Source of the DNA: Anaerolineae bacterium
GTDB taxonomy: Bacteria > Chloroflexota > Anaerolineae > JAAYZQ01
DNA: 12,092 nucleotides
NCBI GenBank assembly: GCA_016929795.1
Contig: JAFGIA010000278.1
Span: forward strand, 1 to 12,092
Direction: 5' to 3'
The position numbers were made by a program, and so were the translations under genes. Each line of letters starts with the position of its first letter. Position 1 is the first letter of the stretch. Of the stretch, positions 1 to 7,185 are shown piece after piece. The notes beneath the pieces are model-generated. The model worked only from the letters and a program-made list of their open reading frames with translations. It had not been told where the DNA came from and made no database searches.

Positions 1-1
1 G

Positions 2-1756
2 TCCGAGATGGAAAAGATGCAGCGCGATTTCTTTTTGCGCGAGCAGATGAAGGCGATCCAGAGGGAGCTGGGCGAAGAAGACGAGCACACGATCGAGATC
101 GAGGAGTACCGGCACAAGATCGCCGAGGCAGGGATGCCGGAGGAGGCCGAGCGCGAGGCGCTGCGCGAGCTAGGGCGCCTGGAGCGTATGCCGCCACAGG
201 CGGCTGAATATTCGGTGATCAAGACTTTCCTCGACTGGCTGACCGAGATGCCGTGGCAGAGGGCGACGGAGGACAATCTCGACATCGCCCATGCACGCCA
301 GGTGCTTGATGAGGATCACTACGACCTGGAGGATATCAAGGAGCGGATCCTGGAGTATCTGGCTGTGCGCAAGCTGCGCCATGAGCGCAGGGCGGCGGAT
401 ACTCGGCACGGAGAGCGCGAAGAAGAACCTGTGGATCGGATCCGTCGTGAGCGCGAGGGGGTCATTCTCTGTTTCGTCGGCCCCCCGGGCACGGGTAAAA
501 CAAGCCTGGGCCAGTCGATCGCACGCGCCATGAACCGCGAGTTCATTCGCATGAGCCTGGGGGGTATGCGCGACGAGGCCGAGATCCGCGGGCACCGCCG
601 GACGTACATCGGCGCGATGCCCGGGCGGATCATTCAGGGACTGCGCCGCATTGGAACCAAGAACCCCGTATTTATGCTCGACGAGGTGGACAAGCTGGGC
701 TCCGACTGGCGTGGTGATCCCTCTTCGGCTCTGCTCGAGGTGCTCGATCCCGAGCAGAATCGCGAGTTCCGCGACCATTACCTCGACGTGCCGTTCGACC
801 TCAGCCAGGTGATGTTTGTGACGACGGCCAACACGCTGTCGCCCATCCCCGATCCACTGCGCGACAGGATGGAGATCCTGGAGCTGGACGGCTACACGCA
901 GGAAGAAAAAGTGCGCATCGCGCAGCAGTATCTGCTGCCGCGCCAGATCCGCGAGAACTCGCTTCGCCCGGACGAGATCACGATCAGTGATGACGCGTTG
1001 CGCCGGATCATTGGCGATTATACGCGGGAAGCAGGCGTGCGCAATCTCGAGCAGCGGATCGGGATGATCTGCCGCAAGGTCGCGACTCGGGTGGCGCAGG
1101 CAGAGGGCGTGTCGGTCGAGGTCGGCGAGGAGGATGTGATCGAGTACCTGGGCAGGCCGCGATTCTACTACGAAGTAGCCGAACGGACGGAGGTGCCTGG
1201 CGTCGCGACAGGGTTGGTGTGGACGCCGACAGGGGGCGACATCACGTTCGTGGAGGCGACGCGCATGAAAGGCAACCGGCGGCTGATGCTCACGGGCAAG
1301 CTGGGCGACGTGATGCAAGAGTCGGCCCAGGCCGCGCTCAGTTATGTGCGTTCCAAGGCCAAAGATCTGAATATCGGTGAGGATCTCTTGGCCAAGAGCG
1401 ACATTCACATTCACGTGCCGGCAGGGGCTGTGTCCAAGGATGGGCCATCGGCCGGGGTGACCATTGCCACAGCGCTCGTGTCGCTGCTCACAGGTCGCAG
1501 CGTACGCGCTGACGTGGCCATGACTGGTGAGATCACGCTCCGTGGGCAGGTGTTGCCGATCGGGGGAGTCAAGCAGAAGGTGCTCGCCGCGGCGCGTGTT
1601 GGCATCCAGACGGTGATTCTGCCCAGGCGCAACGAGCCCGATCTTGAGGATGTTCCAGACGAAGTGTGCGAGCAGCTCAACTTTGTGTTTGTCGACATGG
1701 TGGATCAAGTGTTTGACGCGGCGCTGCGCGACAGCACAACCGCGCCTGAGGAATAA
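2..1756 (+). CDS. lon: ATP-dependent Lon protease (5' partial)
   Basis: Cytosolic AAA+ serine protease that unfolds and degrades damaged and regulatory proteins. The frame is open through the left edge, so the N-terminal substrate-binding domain (roughly 200 residues compared with E. coli Lon) lies outside; the Met codon at nt 8 is internal. Counting from that Met, the sequence shows the helical linker ([18 protein letters not shown]), Walker A GPPGTGKT (158-165), Walker B VFMLDE (221-226), the sensor-1 region VMFVTTANT, and a complete protease domain. Its catalytic dyad is Ser481 in KDGPSAG and Lys524 in GGVKQK. The 43-residue spacing matches E. coli S679/K722. Compared with E. coli, about 20 extra charged residues (roughly 125-148) precede the Walker A strand. 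The ORF ends normally, 20 nt before a response regulator gene. Identification is firm; only the missing N-terminus is uncertain. Confidence 0.97.
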   Translation, partial: SEMEKMQRDFFLREQMKAIQRELGEEDEHTIEIEEYRHKIAEAGMPEEAEREALRELGRLERMPPQAAEYSVIKTFLDWLTEMPWQRATEDNLDIAHARQVLDEDHYDLEDIKERILEYLAVRKLRHERRAADTRHGEREEEPVDRIRREREGVILCFVGPPGTGKTSLGQSIARAMNREFIRMSLGGMRDEAEIRGHRRTYIGAMPGRIIQGLRRIGTKNPVFMLDEVDKLGSDWRGDPSSALLEVLDPEQNREFRDHYLDVPFDLSQVMFVTTANTLSPIPDPLRDRMEILELDGYTQEEKVRIAQQYLLPRQIRENSLRPDEITISDDALRRIIGDYTREAGVRNLEQRIGMICRKVATRVAQAEGVSVEVGEEDVIEYLGRPRFYYEVAERTEVPGVATGLVWTPTGGDITFVEATRMKGNRRLMLTGKLGDVMQESAQAALSYVRSKAKDLNIGEDLLAKSDIHIHVPAGAVSKDGPSAGVTIATALVSLLTGRSVRADVAMTGEITLRGQVLPIGGVKQKVLAAARVGIQTVILPRRNEPDLEDVPDEVCEQLNFVFVDMVDQVFDAALRDSTTAPEE

Positions 1757-1776
1757 TACCAAGCAGGGAGGCGCCG

Positions 1777-2154
1777 GTGACCAAAATACTCGTCGTTGAT
1801 GACGATCCGTCGGGAACCAATCTGCTCATCACCCTATTGGGCTTTGAAGGCTATCAGGGCATCAAGCCCGAGAATTGGGCCGATCCCATCGAAGACATAG
1901 CCCGTGAGCGGCCGGACCTGGTGATGATGGATGTGCGGCTGATGCAGCGTGATGGGGTGGAGGTGCTGCGCCAGCTAAGATCTCATCCTGATCCGGGAGT
2001 CGCCTCCACGCCGGTGTTGATGATGTCGGCCGAGGATCAGACGCGCCGGTGCCGTGGGGCGGGGGCCAACGGCTTTATCGAGAAACCATTTGACCGTGTG
2101 AAATTGTTGCAACGAATTGAGAGCTTGTTGGAGGAGAGCGTAGAGGAGAGCTAG
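1777..2154 (+). CDS. Stand-alone response regulator receiver protein
   Basis: A CheY-like single receiver domain of 125 aa with no output domain. The acidic pocket is D8-D9-D10, the phospho-acceptor is Asp52 (in VMMDVRL), the conserved Ser/Thr is Ser84 and the conserved Lys is Lys103 in EKPFD, so phosphorylation should be possible. The GTG start at 1777 is supported by AGGGAGG at 1765-1771, 5 nt upstream. Such proteins act by binding a partner when phosphorylated by a histidine kinase; no kinase is present here. It lies between lon (20 nt gap) and the PHP-AlbA_2 gene (33 nt gap) on the same strand. One possible role, which is inference, is to switch the PHP/ATPase pair downstream or to be a Lon-controlled signal. 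The fold is certain; the partner is unknown. Confidence 0.93.
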   Translation: MTKILVVDDDPSGTNLLITLLGFEGYQGIKPENWADPIEDIARERPDLVMMDVRLMQRDGVEVLRQLRSHPDPGVASTPVLMMSAEDQTRRCRGAGANGFIEKPFDRVKLLQRIESLLEESVEES

Positions 2155-2187
2155 GCGGCTTGCTAGAAACTATATTGAGGAGTAGAC

Positions 2188-3900
2188 GTGACTAAAAAGA
2201 AGAAAGGCAAGATGCAGTGGTACAAGATGGACCTGCATCTCCACACGCCAGCGTCAGACGACTGGCAGGATCCCGGCGTGACATATTTAGATTTGTTACA
2301 CCGGGCCGAGGTGCAGGGATTGGATATTTTGGCGATTACAGACCACAACACAGTGGCTGGCTGCGCTGCATTGCAGGCCGAGATCGAAAAACTCGGCCTA
2401 TTGAAACAGTTGGGCCGTATTCAGCCCGACGAGCAGCGCCAATTGGACGAGTATCGACGGCTTGGAAACAAGATTTTGGTGCTGCCGGGTTTCGAGTTCA
2501 CGGCAACACTGGGGTTCCACGTGCTGGCTGTATTTGCTCCGGAAACGGACTTGCGCATGTTGGAACATCTCCTGATCGAGCTCAACGTGCCGCCCCAACT
2601 GCTGGACGAAGGGGCGACCGAGGTGGGCGCCACGGCCGACGTGCTCACAGCGTACCGCCTGATCGCTCAGGCGGGTGGACTGGCAATTGCGGCGCATGCG
2701 AACTCGAGCCACGGTGTGGCGCTGCGCGGCCTCGACTTTGGGGGGCAGACGCGCATTGCCTACACCCAGGACTCACACCTTTACGCGCTGGAAGTAACCG
2801 ATCTCGAAAAGCGTGGGCGGCGCACGACGGCGTCGTTTTTCAGCGGGCGCAAGCCCGAGTATCCGCGCCGGATGCATTGTATTCAGGGCTCTGACGCACA
2901 CAGGCTGATCGGCAAGCCGCGGGACCAGAACCGTCTTGGCTGGGGCGAGCGCGTGACCGAGATTCTCCTGCCTGAGCCAACCTTTGAGGCGATCAAGGCC
3001 GTGTTTGCCGGCGATGACTTTTCGCGGACCCGGCCCTACCGGCCAGCACAGGCGCCTTTCGACCACATCCAGGCGGCGCGCGAGGAGGGGCCGAGCATCG
3101 TCCAGTCGTTCCACGAGAGCATGACCAAGCAGGGTGGGCGGTTGCACGCTGTTTTGCGCGACGTCGTGGCGATGGCCAACACGAATGGTGGCACGGTGTA
3201 CATCGGCGTCAAGTCCGACCCGAAAGCACTACCGGCAGGCGTGACAGACCCTGATACCGCGATCTCGACCCTGAAGGGAGAGATCCAGCGCACGATTTCG
3301 CCTCCCCTCGACGTCGACATCAATCTCGTGGAGAGTCAAGGCAGACAGGTGCTCCAGATCAGTGTGCCGGGGGGCGAAGATGTGCCGTATGCCCTCGAGG
3401 GGACCAAGATCTACTTGCGACAAGAATCCGAGACAAACATGGCGATGCGTGACGAGATCGTCGCCCTGGTCAAGCACGCGGTGCAGGCCGAAGAGCCGGT
3501 TTTGGCCGTACAAGAGGTGGCGTCCGTCGAGCCGACCAGAGATGGGTTTGAAGCACCGCGCACAGGCGTCGAAATCGTCGAGACGGATGAGCGCAAAGGC
3601 ACCCAGTATCACGTCATGAAGGACCTGCGCAACGGGGCCATCGTGCGCAACGTGACGCGCTCGTCGGCGCGCAAGCTGTGGCGGTATGCGATTACGCAAC
3701 ACGAAAGCAGCCCGGTGCAGGAGAGCGATGTCAAGTGGAGTGACGTCCATGAAGGCCTGGGCCTCTGGAACTCGTCCAAGAGGGCGGGCAAGGTGCGCTA
3801 CGACCTGGTACAGCGAGCGCCCGATGGCACGCTGCACGTCTACTATGGTGTCACCGAAGATGGGATCGACGGCCCCTGGCGGGTCTTTTTGGAGGAGTAG
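2188..3900 (+). CDS. PHP-domain phosphoesterase fused to an AlbA_2 (Schlafen-like) domain
   Basis: A 570-aa multidomain protein of unknown role. Residues 12-270 form a PHP metal-dependent phosphoesterase domain with the expected ligands: H17/H19 (DLHLH), D52-H53 (TDHN), E103 (GFEF), H111, H170 (AAHAN), and D236/H238 (GSDAH). The arrangement resembles the RNase AM/YciV group of PHP enzymes, which act on nucleotides or RNA ends. Residues about 300-430 match the AlbA_2 / Schlafen-like fold (AMANTNGGTVYIGV at 328-341, then IYLRQES at 408-414). The usual EFKE motif is changed to SFHES (307-311). Residues about 460-570 form a third segment (KLWRYAI at 496-502) that I cannot assign. The GTG start at 2188 is preceded by TTGAGGAG. 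The stop is 3 nt before the AAA+ ATPase gene, implying a shared product complex. No signal peptide or membrane segment is seen. Fold assignments are firm; substrate and pathway are unknown. Confidence 0.88.
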   Translation: MTKKKKGKMQWYKMDLHLHTPASDDWQDPGVTYLDLLHRAEVQGLDILAITDHNTVAGCAALQAEIEKLGLLKQLGRIQPDEQRQLDEYRRLGNKILVLPGFEFTATLGFHVLAVFAPETDLRMLEHLLIELNVPPQLLDEGATEVGATADVLTAYRLIAQAGGLAIAAHANSSHGVALRGLDFGGQTRIAYTQDSHLYALEVTDLEKRGRRTTASFFSGRKPEYPRRMHCIQGSDAHRLIGKPRDQNRLGWGERVTEILLPEPTFEAIKAVFAGDDFSRTRPYRPAQAPFDHIQAAREEGPSIVQSFHESMTKQGGRLHAVLRDVVAMANTNGGTVYIGVKSDPKALPAGVTDPDTAISTLKGEIQRTISPPLDVDINLVESQGRQVLQISVPGGEDVPYALEGTKIYLRQESETNMAMRDEIVALVKHAVQAEEPVLAVQEVASVEPTRDGFEAPRTGVEIVETDERKGTQYHVMKDLRNGAIVRNVTRSSARKLWRYAITQHESSPVQESDVKWSDVHEGLGLWNSSKRAGKVRYDLVQRAPDGTLHVYYGVTEDGIDGPWRVFLEE

Positions 3901-3903
3901 CGA

Positions 3904-5220
3904 GTGAGCAGCAAGGCAGCCAGCAGCGGATCCGTGGAACAATTCATCCCGGAACCGCGCTCGATTGAAGACACAGAGCTTAATCTCGGCTTTATCGCCG
4001 ATCTTACGCTCAAGCTGATGTACTACAAGAGTGACATGAGCAGTGTCGAGATCGCCGAGACATTGGCGTTGCCCTTTGTCGGGGTGATGGAGGTGGCGCT
4101 CGACTTTATCAAGCGCGAGGAGCTGGCCGAGATCTCGGGGTCGAAGGGATTTGGGGAGAGAGGCTATCAGTGGAGCATCTCGGACAAGGGACGCAACCGC
4201 GCGGTCGAGGCACTCGAGCGCGACCAGTACGTCGGCCCGGCGCCGGTGCCCCTCATGCACTATAACGGGATGGTCAGGCGGCAGACGATGGGCGAGCTGC
4301 GCGTGGGCCCGAACGACGTGCGCCAGGCCCTTTCACACCTGGTCCTCAGCGGCGAAATGGTCAACAAGCTAGGGCCTGCCGTCAACTCTGGGCGCTCTCT
4401 TTTTCTCTACGGCCCGCCTGGCAACGGCAAAACCGTGGTCGCCAAGAGCATCATCCGCATGATCAAAGGGGCGGTCTTTATCCCCTACGCGATCATTGTC
4501 GACGGCCAGATCATTCGCGTGTTCGACGAGATGAATCACAAGCGCATCGATCCACCGGCAGCGGCAGATGCGCGTGCCAGGCCCCCCGCCGTCGGCACCC
4601 CGCGCACGGATCCGCGCTGGGTGCGGATCCGCCGGCCGGAGATCATTGTCGGGGGCGAGCTGACGATGAGCAGCCTCGACCTGATCTATGATCCGATCGC
4701 CAAAACATACGAGGCGCCGCTGCAAATGAAGGCCAACAATGGCCTGTTCGTGATCGACGACTTTGGTCGGCAGCAGATGCGCCCGCAGGACCTGCTGAAC
4801 CGCTGGATCGTGCCCCTGGAGCTGCGCGTTGACTTTTTGGCGCTGCAAACCGGAAAAAAGATCGAGATCCCCTTTGACGAGCTGATTGTCTTTTCCACGA
4901 ATCTCGATCCACGTGACCTGGTGGACGATGCATTCTTGCGGCGCATCCGGCACAAGATCAAGGTGGACTATCCGGATGAAAAGATCTATTTCCAGATCTT
5001 GCAGCGCGAGTGCGCGACGCGTGGGGTCGATCTGCCGCCAGAGGCATTCGTCTACCTGATGCAGAAGCATTATATCGCCGCCAACCGTCATCTCCGTTCG
5101 TGCCATCCACGCGATCTGCTCGACCAGATCCAGGACATCGCGGCCTACCTGAGCACGCAGCCGGCGCTGTCCAAACAGTTGATCGACGCGGCGTGTGATT
5201 CGTACTTTGCGCAGTTGTAG
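3904..5220 (+). CDS. AAA+ ATPase with N-terminal winged-helix domain
   Basis: A 438-aa predicted cytosolic ATPase. Residues about 26-105 look like a winged helix (SSVEIAETLALP, then YQWSISDKGRNRA), followed by a conserved-looking linker YVGPAPVPLMHY. The AAA+ module has Walker A GPPGNGKT (170-177), Walker B LFVIDDFG (281-288), sensor-1 Asn333 in VFSTNLDP, and a candidate arginine finger in FLRRIR (Arg346/347). Between Walker A and B is an insert: a low-complexity Pro/Ala/Arg stretch (217-237) and then WVRIRRPE (239-246). The GTG start is set by GGAGGAG at 3891-3897, which lies inside the last codons of the PHP-AlbA_2 gene, so the two are translationally coupled. The specific function is not recognised. 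It may remodel, load or power the PHP-AlbA_2 protein (inference). It is not a MoxR, ClpX or DnaC sequence as far as I can tell by eye. Confidence 0.85.
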   Translation: MSSKAASSGSVEQFIPEPRSIEDTELNLGFIADLTLKLMYYKSDMSSVEIAETLALPFVGVMEVALDFIKREELAEISGSKGFGERGYQWSISDKGRNRAVEALERDQYVGPAPVPLMHYNGMVRRQTMGELRVGPNDVRQALSHLVLSGEMVNKLGPAVNSGRSLFLYGPPGNGKTVVAKSIIRMIKGAVFIPYAIIVDGQIIRVFDEMNHKRIDPPAAADARARPPAVGTPRTDPRWVRIRRPEIIVGGELTMSSLDLIYDPIAKTYEAPLQMKANNGLFVIDDFGRQQMRPQDLLNRWIVPLELRVDFLALQTGKKIEIPFDELIVFSTNLDPRDLVDDAFLRRIRHKIKVDYPDEKIYFQILQRECATRGVDLPPEAFVYLMQKHYIAANRHLRSCHPRDLLDQIQDIAAYLSTQPALSKQLIDAACDSYFAQL

Positions 5221-5253
5221 AGAATGGGGGTACCATCTCAAGTCGGGGCGAAA

Positions 5254-5288
5254 GTTGGGGTGTGTGCGGTGATCGCACACACCCCAAC
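5254..5288 (+). terminator. Strong 15-bp perfect hairpin after the ATPase gene
   Basis: GTTGGGGTGTGTGCG (5254-5268) pairs perfectly with CGCACACACCCCAAC (5274-5288) around the 5-nt loop GTGAT. It lies 33 nt after the ATPase stop codon and 51 nt before the mogA start. There is no U-tract after the stem (CCCCGATTATTG follows), so it is not a classical intrinsic terminator. It could still end transcription with a factor, or protect the 3' end of the upstream four-gene transcript. The stem itself is certain; the role is inferred. Confidence 0.5.
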
Positions 5289-5314
5289 CCCCGATTATTG
5301 AGTAGATACGCCAA

Positions 5315-5340
5315 GAATTGGGGAATCGGGATTCGGGGGA
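5315..5340 (+). repeat. GATTC/GGG-type short repeat abutting the mogA start
   Basis: The stretch contains GGGGAATCGGGATTCGGGGG, made of alternating GAATC/GATTC cores and G-runs, and runs directly into the mogA ATG. A similar pattern is found in opposite orientation inside the radical SAM gene (7871-7905). The G-run here is also the only Shine-Dalgarno-like sequence for mogA. Assignment as a dispersed repeat rests on two imperfect copies in this window. Confidence 0.4.
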
Positions 5341-5843
5341 TGATACGGGTTGGGATCTTGACGGTGAGTGACCGCGGAGCGCGGGGAGAGTACAGGGATC
5401 TGAGTGGACCGGCGATCGGCGAGATGGTGGTCGCCCGGCTCGGCGCGCAGGTGGTGCGCGAGGAGATTGTGCCTGATGAGCGGCACGAGATTGCCGCGAT
5501 CTTGGGCGCATGGGCTGATGAGATGAGGCTCGACCTGGTGTTGACGACCGGCGGCACTGGCTTTGCGCTGCGCGACGTGACGCCGGAAGCGACACGCGAC
5601 GTGGTGGAGCGCGAGGCGCCAGGCCTGGTCGAGGCGATGCGCGCTGCCAGCCTGGCGATCACCCCCCACGCCATGCTGTCGCGCGCGGTGGCAGGCATCC
5701 GCGGCCAGACGCTCATCGTCAATCTCCCCGGCAGCCCGAAGGCGGTGCGCGAGACTCTGCAGACGATCCTGCCGGCACTGCCGCACGCGATCGAGTTGCT
5801 CCAGGGGCGCAAGGGTGCCGACAGGCACCCGGATGGAGGTTAG
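5340..5843 (+). CDS. mogA: MogA/MoaB-family molybdopterin adenylyltransferase
   Basis: A 167-aa protein of the MogA/MoaB family, which adenylylates molybdopterin with ATP before molybdenum insertion in molybdenum-cofactor synthesis. Diagnostic segments: the N-terminal strand RVGILTVSDRG, DLSGP (20-24), the nucleotide-binding TTGGTG (69-74) followed by RDVTPEAT (78-85), and NLPGSPKAVRE (128-138). Length is normal for the single-domain family. The reading frame stays open back to a GTG at 5262, but that extension would translate the hairpin loop and 3' arm and has no family resemblance, so the ATG at 5340 is preferred. The ribosome site is only the G-rich repeat just upstream. It may be called moaB instead of mogA; sequence alone does not separate them here. 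No other Moco genes are visible. The stop codon lies 1 nt before the hutI ATG. Confidence 0.9.
   Translation: MIRVGILTVSDRGARGEYRDLSGPAIGEMVVARLGAQVVREEIVPDERHEIAAILGAWADEMRLDLVLTTGGTGFALRDVTPEATRDVVEREAPGLVEAMRAASLAITPHAMLSRAVAGIRGQTLIVNLPGSPKAVRETLQTILPALPHAIELLQGRKGADRHPDGG
5835..5839 (+). promoter_or_regulatory. Ribosome binding site for hutI inside the end of mogA
   Basis: GGAGG is 5 nt upstream of the ATG at 5845 and overlaps the last sense codons of mogA. It decides the hutI start: the in-frame GTG at 5815 and ATG at 5833 have no comparable site and would add residues not typical of the family. Confidence 0.75.
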
Positions 5844-5844
5844 G

Positions 5845-7089
5845 ATGCAGGCAGATCTGCTGGTGTATAACGCAGCACAGGTGGTGACCGTGGCCTCGCC
5901 GGAAGGACCCAAGCGTGGCGCGGCGATGGCCGAGCTGGGGGTCATCCCTGACGGGGCGGTCGCCATCCGCGGGGGGCGGGTGCTCGACGTCGGGCCGTCG
6001 GACGAGCTGCGCAGCCAGGTGCGGGCCACACAGACGCTCTATGCCGGGGGGCACGTCGTGCTGCCCGGCTTGGTCGATCCGCACACGCACCTGGTATGGG
6101 CCGGTGAGCGCGCCGCCGAGTTCGAGATGCGGGTCGCCGGAGCTACATACATGGAGATCATGGCTTCTGGCGGGGGCATTATGAACACGGTGCGCCGCAC
6201 ACGCGAGGCGACCGTAGATCAGCTCGTCGCCGAGACACGGCCGCGCCTGGAGCAGATGCTGCTGCACGGGACGACGACGGTCGAGATCAAGACCGGCTAT
6301 GGCCTGGCGATCGAGGACGAGATGAAGCAGTTGGACGCGATCCACAGGCTGGCGGAAGAGACACCGGCGATGATTGTCTCGACCTTCCTGGGTGCACACG
6401 CCGTGCCGGCCGAGTATCGAGACAGGGGGCACGAGTATGTGGACGTGGTGGTGCACCAGATGATCCCGGCGGTGGCGCGAAGAGACAATCCTCCCGCCTT
6501 TTGTGACGTGTTCTGCGAGGAAGGCGCCTTTTCTGTAGCCGAGTCGCGGCGCGTACTGGAAGCGGCGCGCGCACGCGGGATGGGGTGCAAGATCCACGTC
6601 GACGAGTTCAAGGCCCTCGGCGGCACGCGCCTCGCCGTGGAGCTGGGCGTCACGTCGGCCGATCACCTGGTGTGCACGCCGCCAGACGAGATCGCGCTCC
6701 TGGCACGCTCAGACACCATCGCCGTTGCTCTGCCCGGCACGCCCTTTGGCCTCGGACAGTGCGACTATACGCCCGCCCGAGCATTGATCGACGCGGGTGG
6801 CGCCGTGGCACTGGCGACCGACTGCAACCCGGGCACCTGTTGGTGCGAGAATATGCAGCTCATGATCGCGCTCGCGTGCCGCTACATGGGCATGACACCC
6901 GCAGAGGCCATCAGTGCGGCGACGATCAACGCGGCCCATGCGCTCGGTCTCGGCGCGCAAGTGGGCAGCCTGGAGCCGGGCAAGCGGGCCGACCTGATCT
7001 TGCTCGACGTGCCCTCCTATCAGCACCTGGGGTACCGGTTTGGGACGAACCTGGTAGACGGTGTGATCGTGGGGGGGCGCATGCTGTAA
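5845..7089 (+). CDS. hutI: Imidazolonepropionase
   Basis: Metal-dependent amidohydrolase (EC 3.5.2.7) that hydrolyses 4-imidazolone-5-propanoate to N-formimino-L-glutamate, the third step of histidine degradation. From the ATG at 5845 it is 414 aa, the usual family length. Visible metal ligands are His80 and His82 (VDPHTHLVWAG), His251 (KIHVDEF) and Asp326 (ATDCNPGT). Other family signatures are TTTVEIKTGYGL and the C-terminal LEPGKRADLILLD. Together these separate HutI from generic dihydroorotase or hydantoinase relatives. Cytosolic, with no signal peptide. The start follows the mogA stop by 1 nt, so translation is probably coupled. The other histidine-degradation genes (hutH, hutU, and hutF or hutG) are not in this window, so the pathway must be encoded elsewhere or be incomplete. 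Confidence 0.95.
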   Translation: MQADLLVYNAAQVVTVASPEGPKRGAAMAELGVIPDGAVAIRGGRVLDVGPSDELRSQVRATQTLYAGGHVVLPGLVDPHTHLVWAGERAAEFEMRVAGATYMEIMASGGGIMNTVRRTREATVDQLVAETRPRLEQMLLHGTTTVEIKTGYGLAIEDEMKQLDAIHRLAEETPAMIVSTFLGAHAVPAEYRDRGHEYVDVVVHQMIPAVARRDNPPAFCDVFCEEGAFSVAESRRVLEAARARGMGCKIHVDEFKALGGTRLAVELGVTSADHLVCTPPDEIALLARSDTIAVALPGTPFGLGQCDYTPARALIDAGGAVALATDCNPGTCWCENMQLMIALACRYMGMTPAEAISAATINAAHALGLGAQVGSLEPGKRADLILLDVPSYQHLGYRFGTNLVDGVIVGGRML

Positions 7090-7185
7090 CTCTTGAGAGC
7101 AGCGTTGGGCGGCGCGCCGCAAAGAGTACGAGGCACGCGTCGTCGACTTTTTTGATCGTCTCCTGCTCGGTGGAGAGTAATACAC

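Noticed and set aside
170..1762. 530-residue open frame on the - strand across lon
   Set aside because: It is a GC-bias mirror of the lon reading frame. Its protein has no recognisable domain, while the + strand shows full Lon motifs.
1777..2154. Receiver and PHP gene as a toxin-antitoxin pair
   Set aside because: The first protein is a clear CheY-like receiver and the second a 570-aa metalloenzyme; neither resembles a toxin-antitoxin family by sequence.
5262..5339. Upstream GTG start that would add 26 residues to mogA
   Set aside because: The extension would translate the loop and 3' arm of the hairpin and the repeat, has no ribosome site, and does not look like the family N-terminus.
3229..5595. 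Long - strand frames (3229-4260 and 4369-5595)
   Set aside because: They lie opposite well-supported PHP-AlbA_2 and ATPase genes and show no family motifs.
7135..7160. T-run at 7147-7153 as a possible terminator for hutI
   Set aside because: No stable stem with a proper loop directly precedes the Ts; only short self-complementary bits are present.
7152..7183. TTGATC / TAATAC as a promoter for the TPR fragment
   Set aside because: The spacer is 20 nt and the -10 would sit almost on the start codon, after the ribosome site, so it cannot drive this gene.
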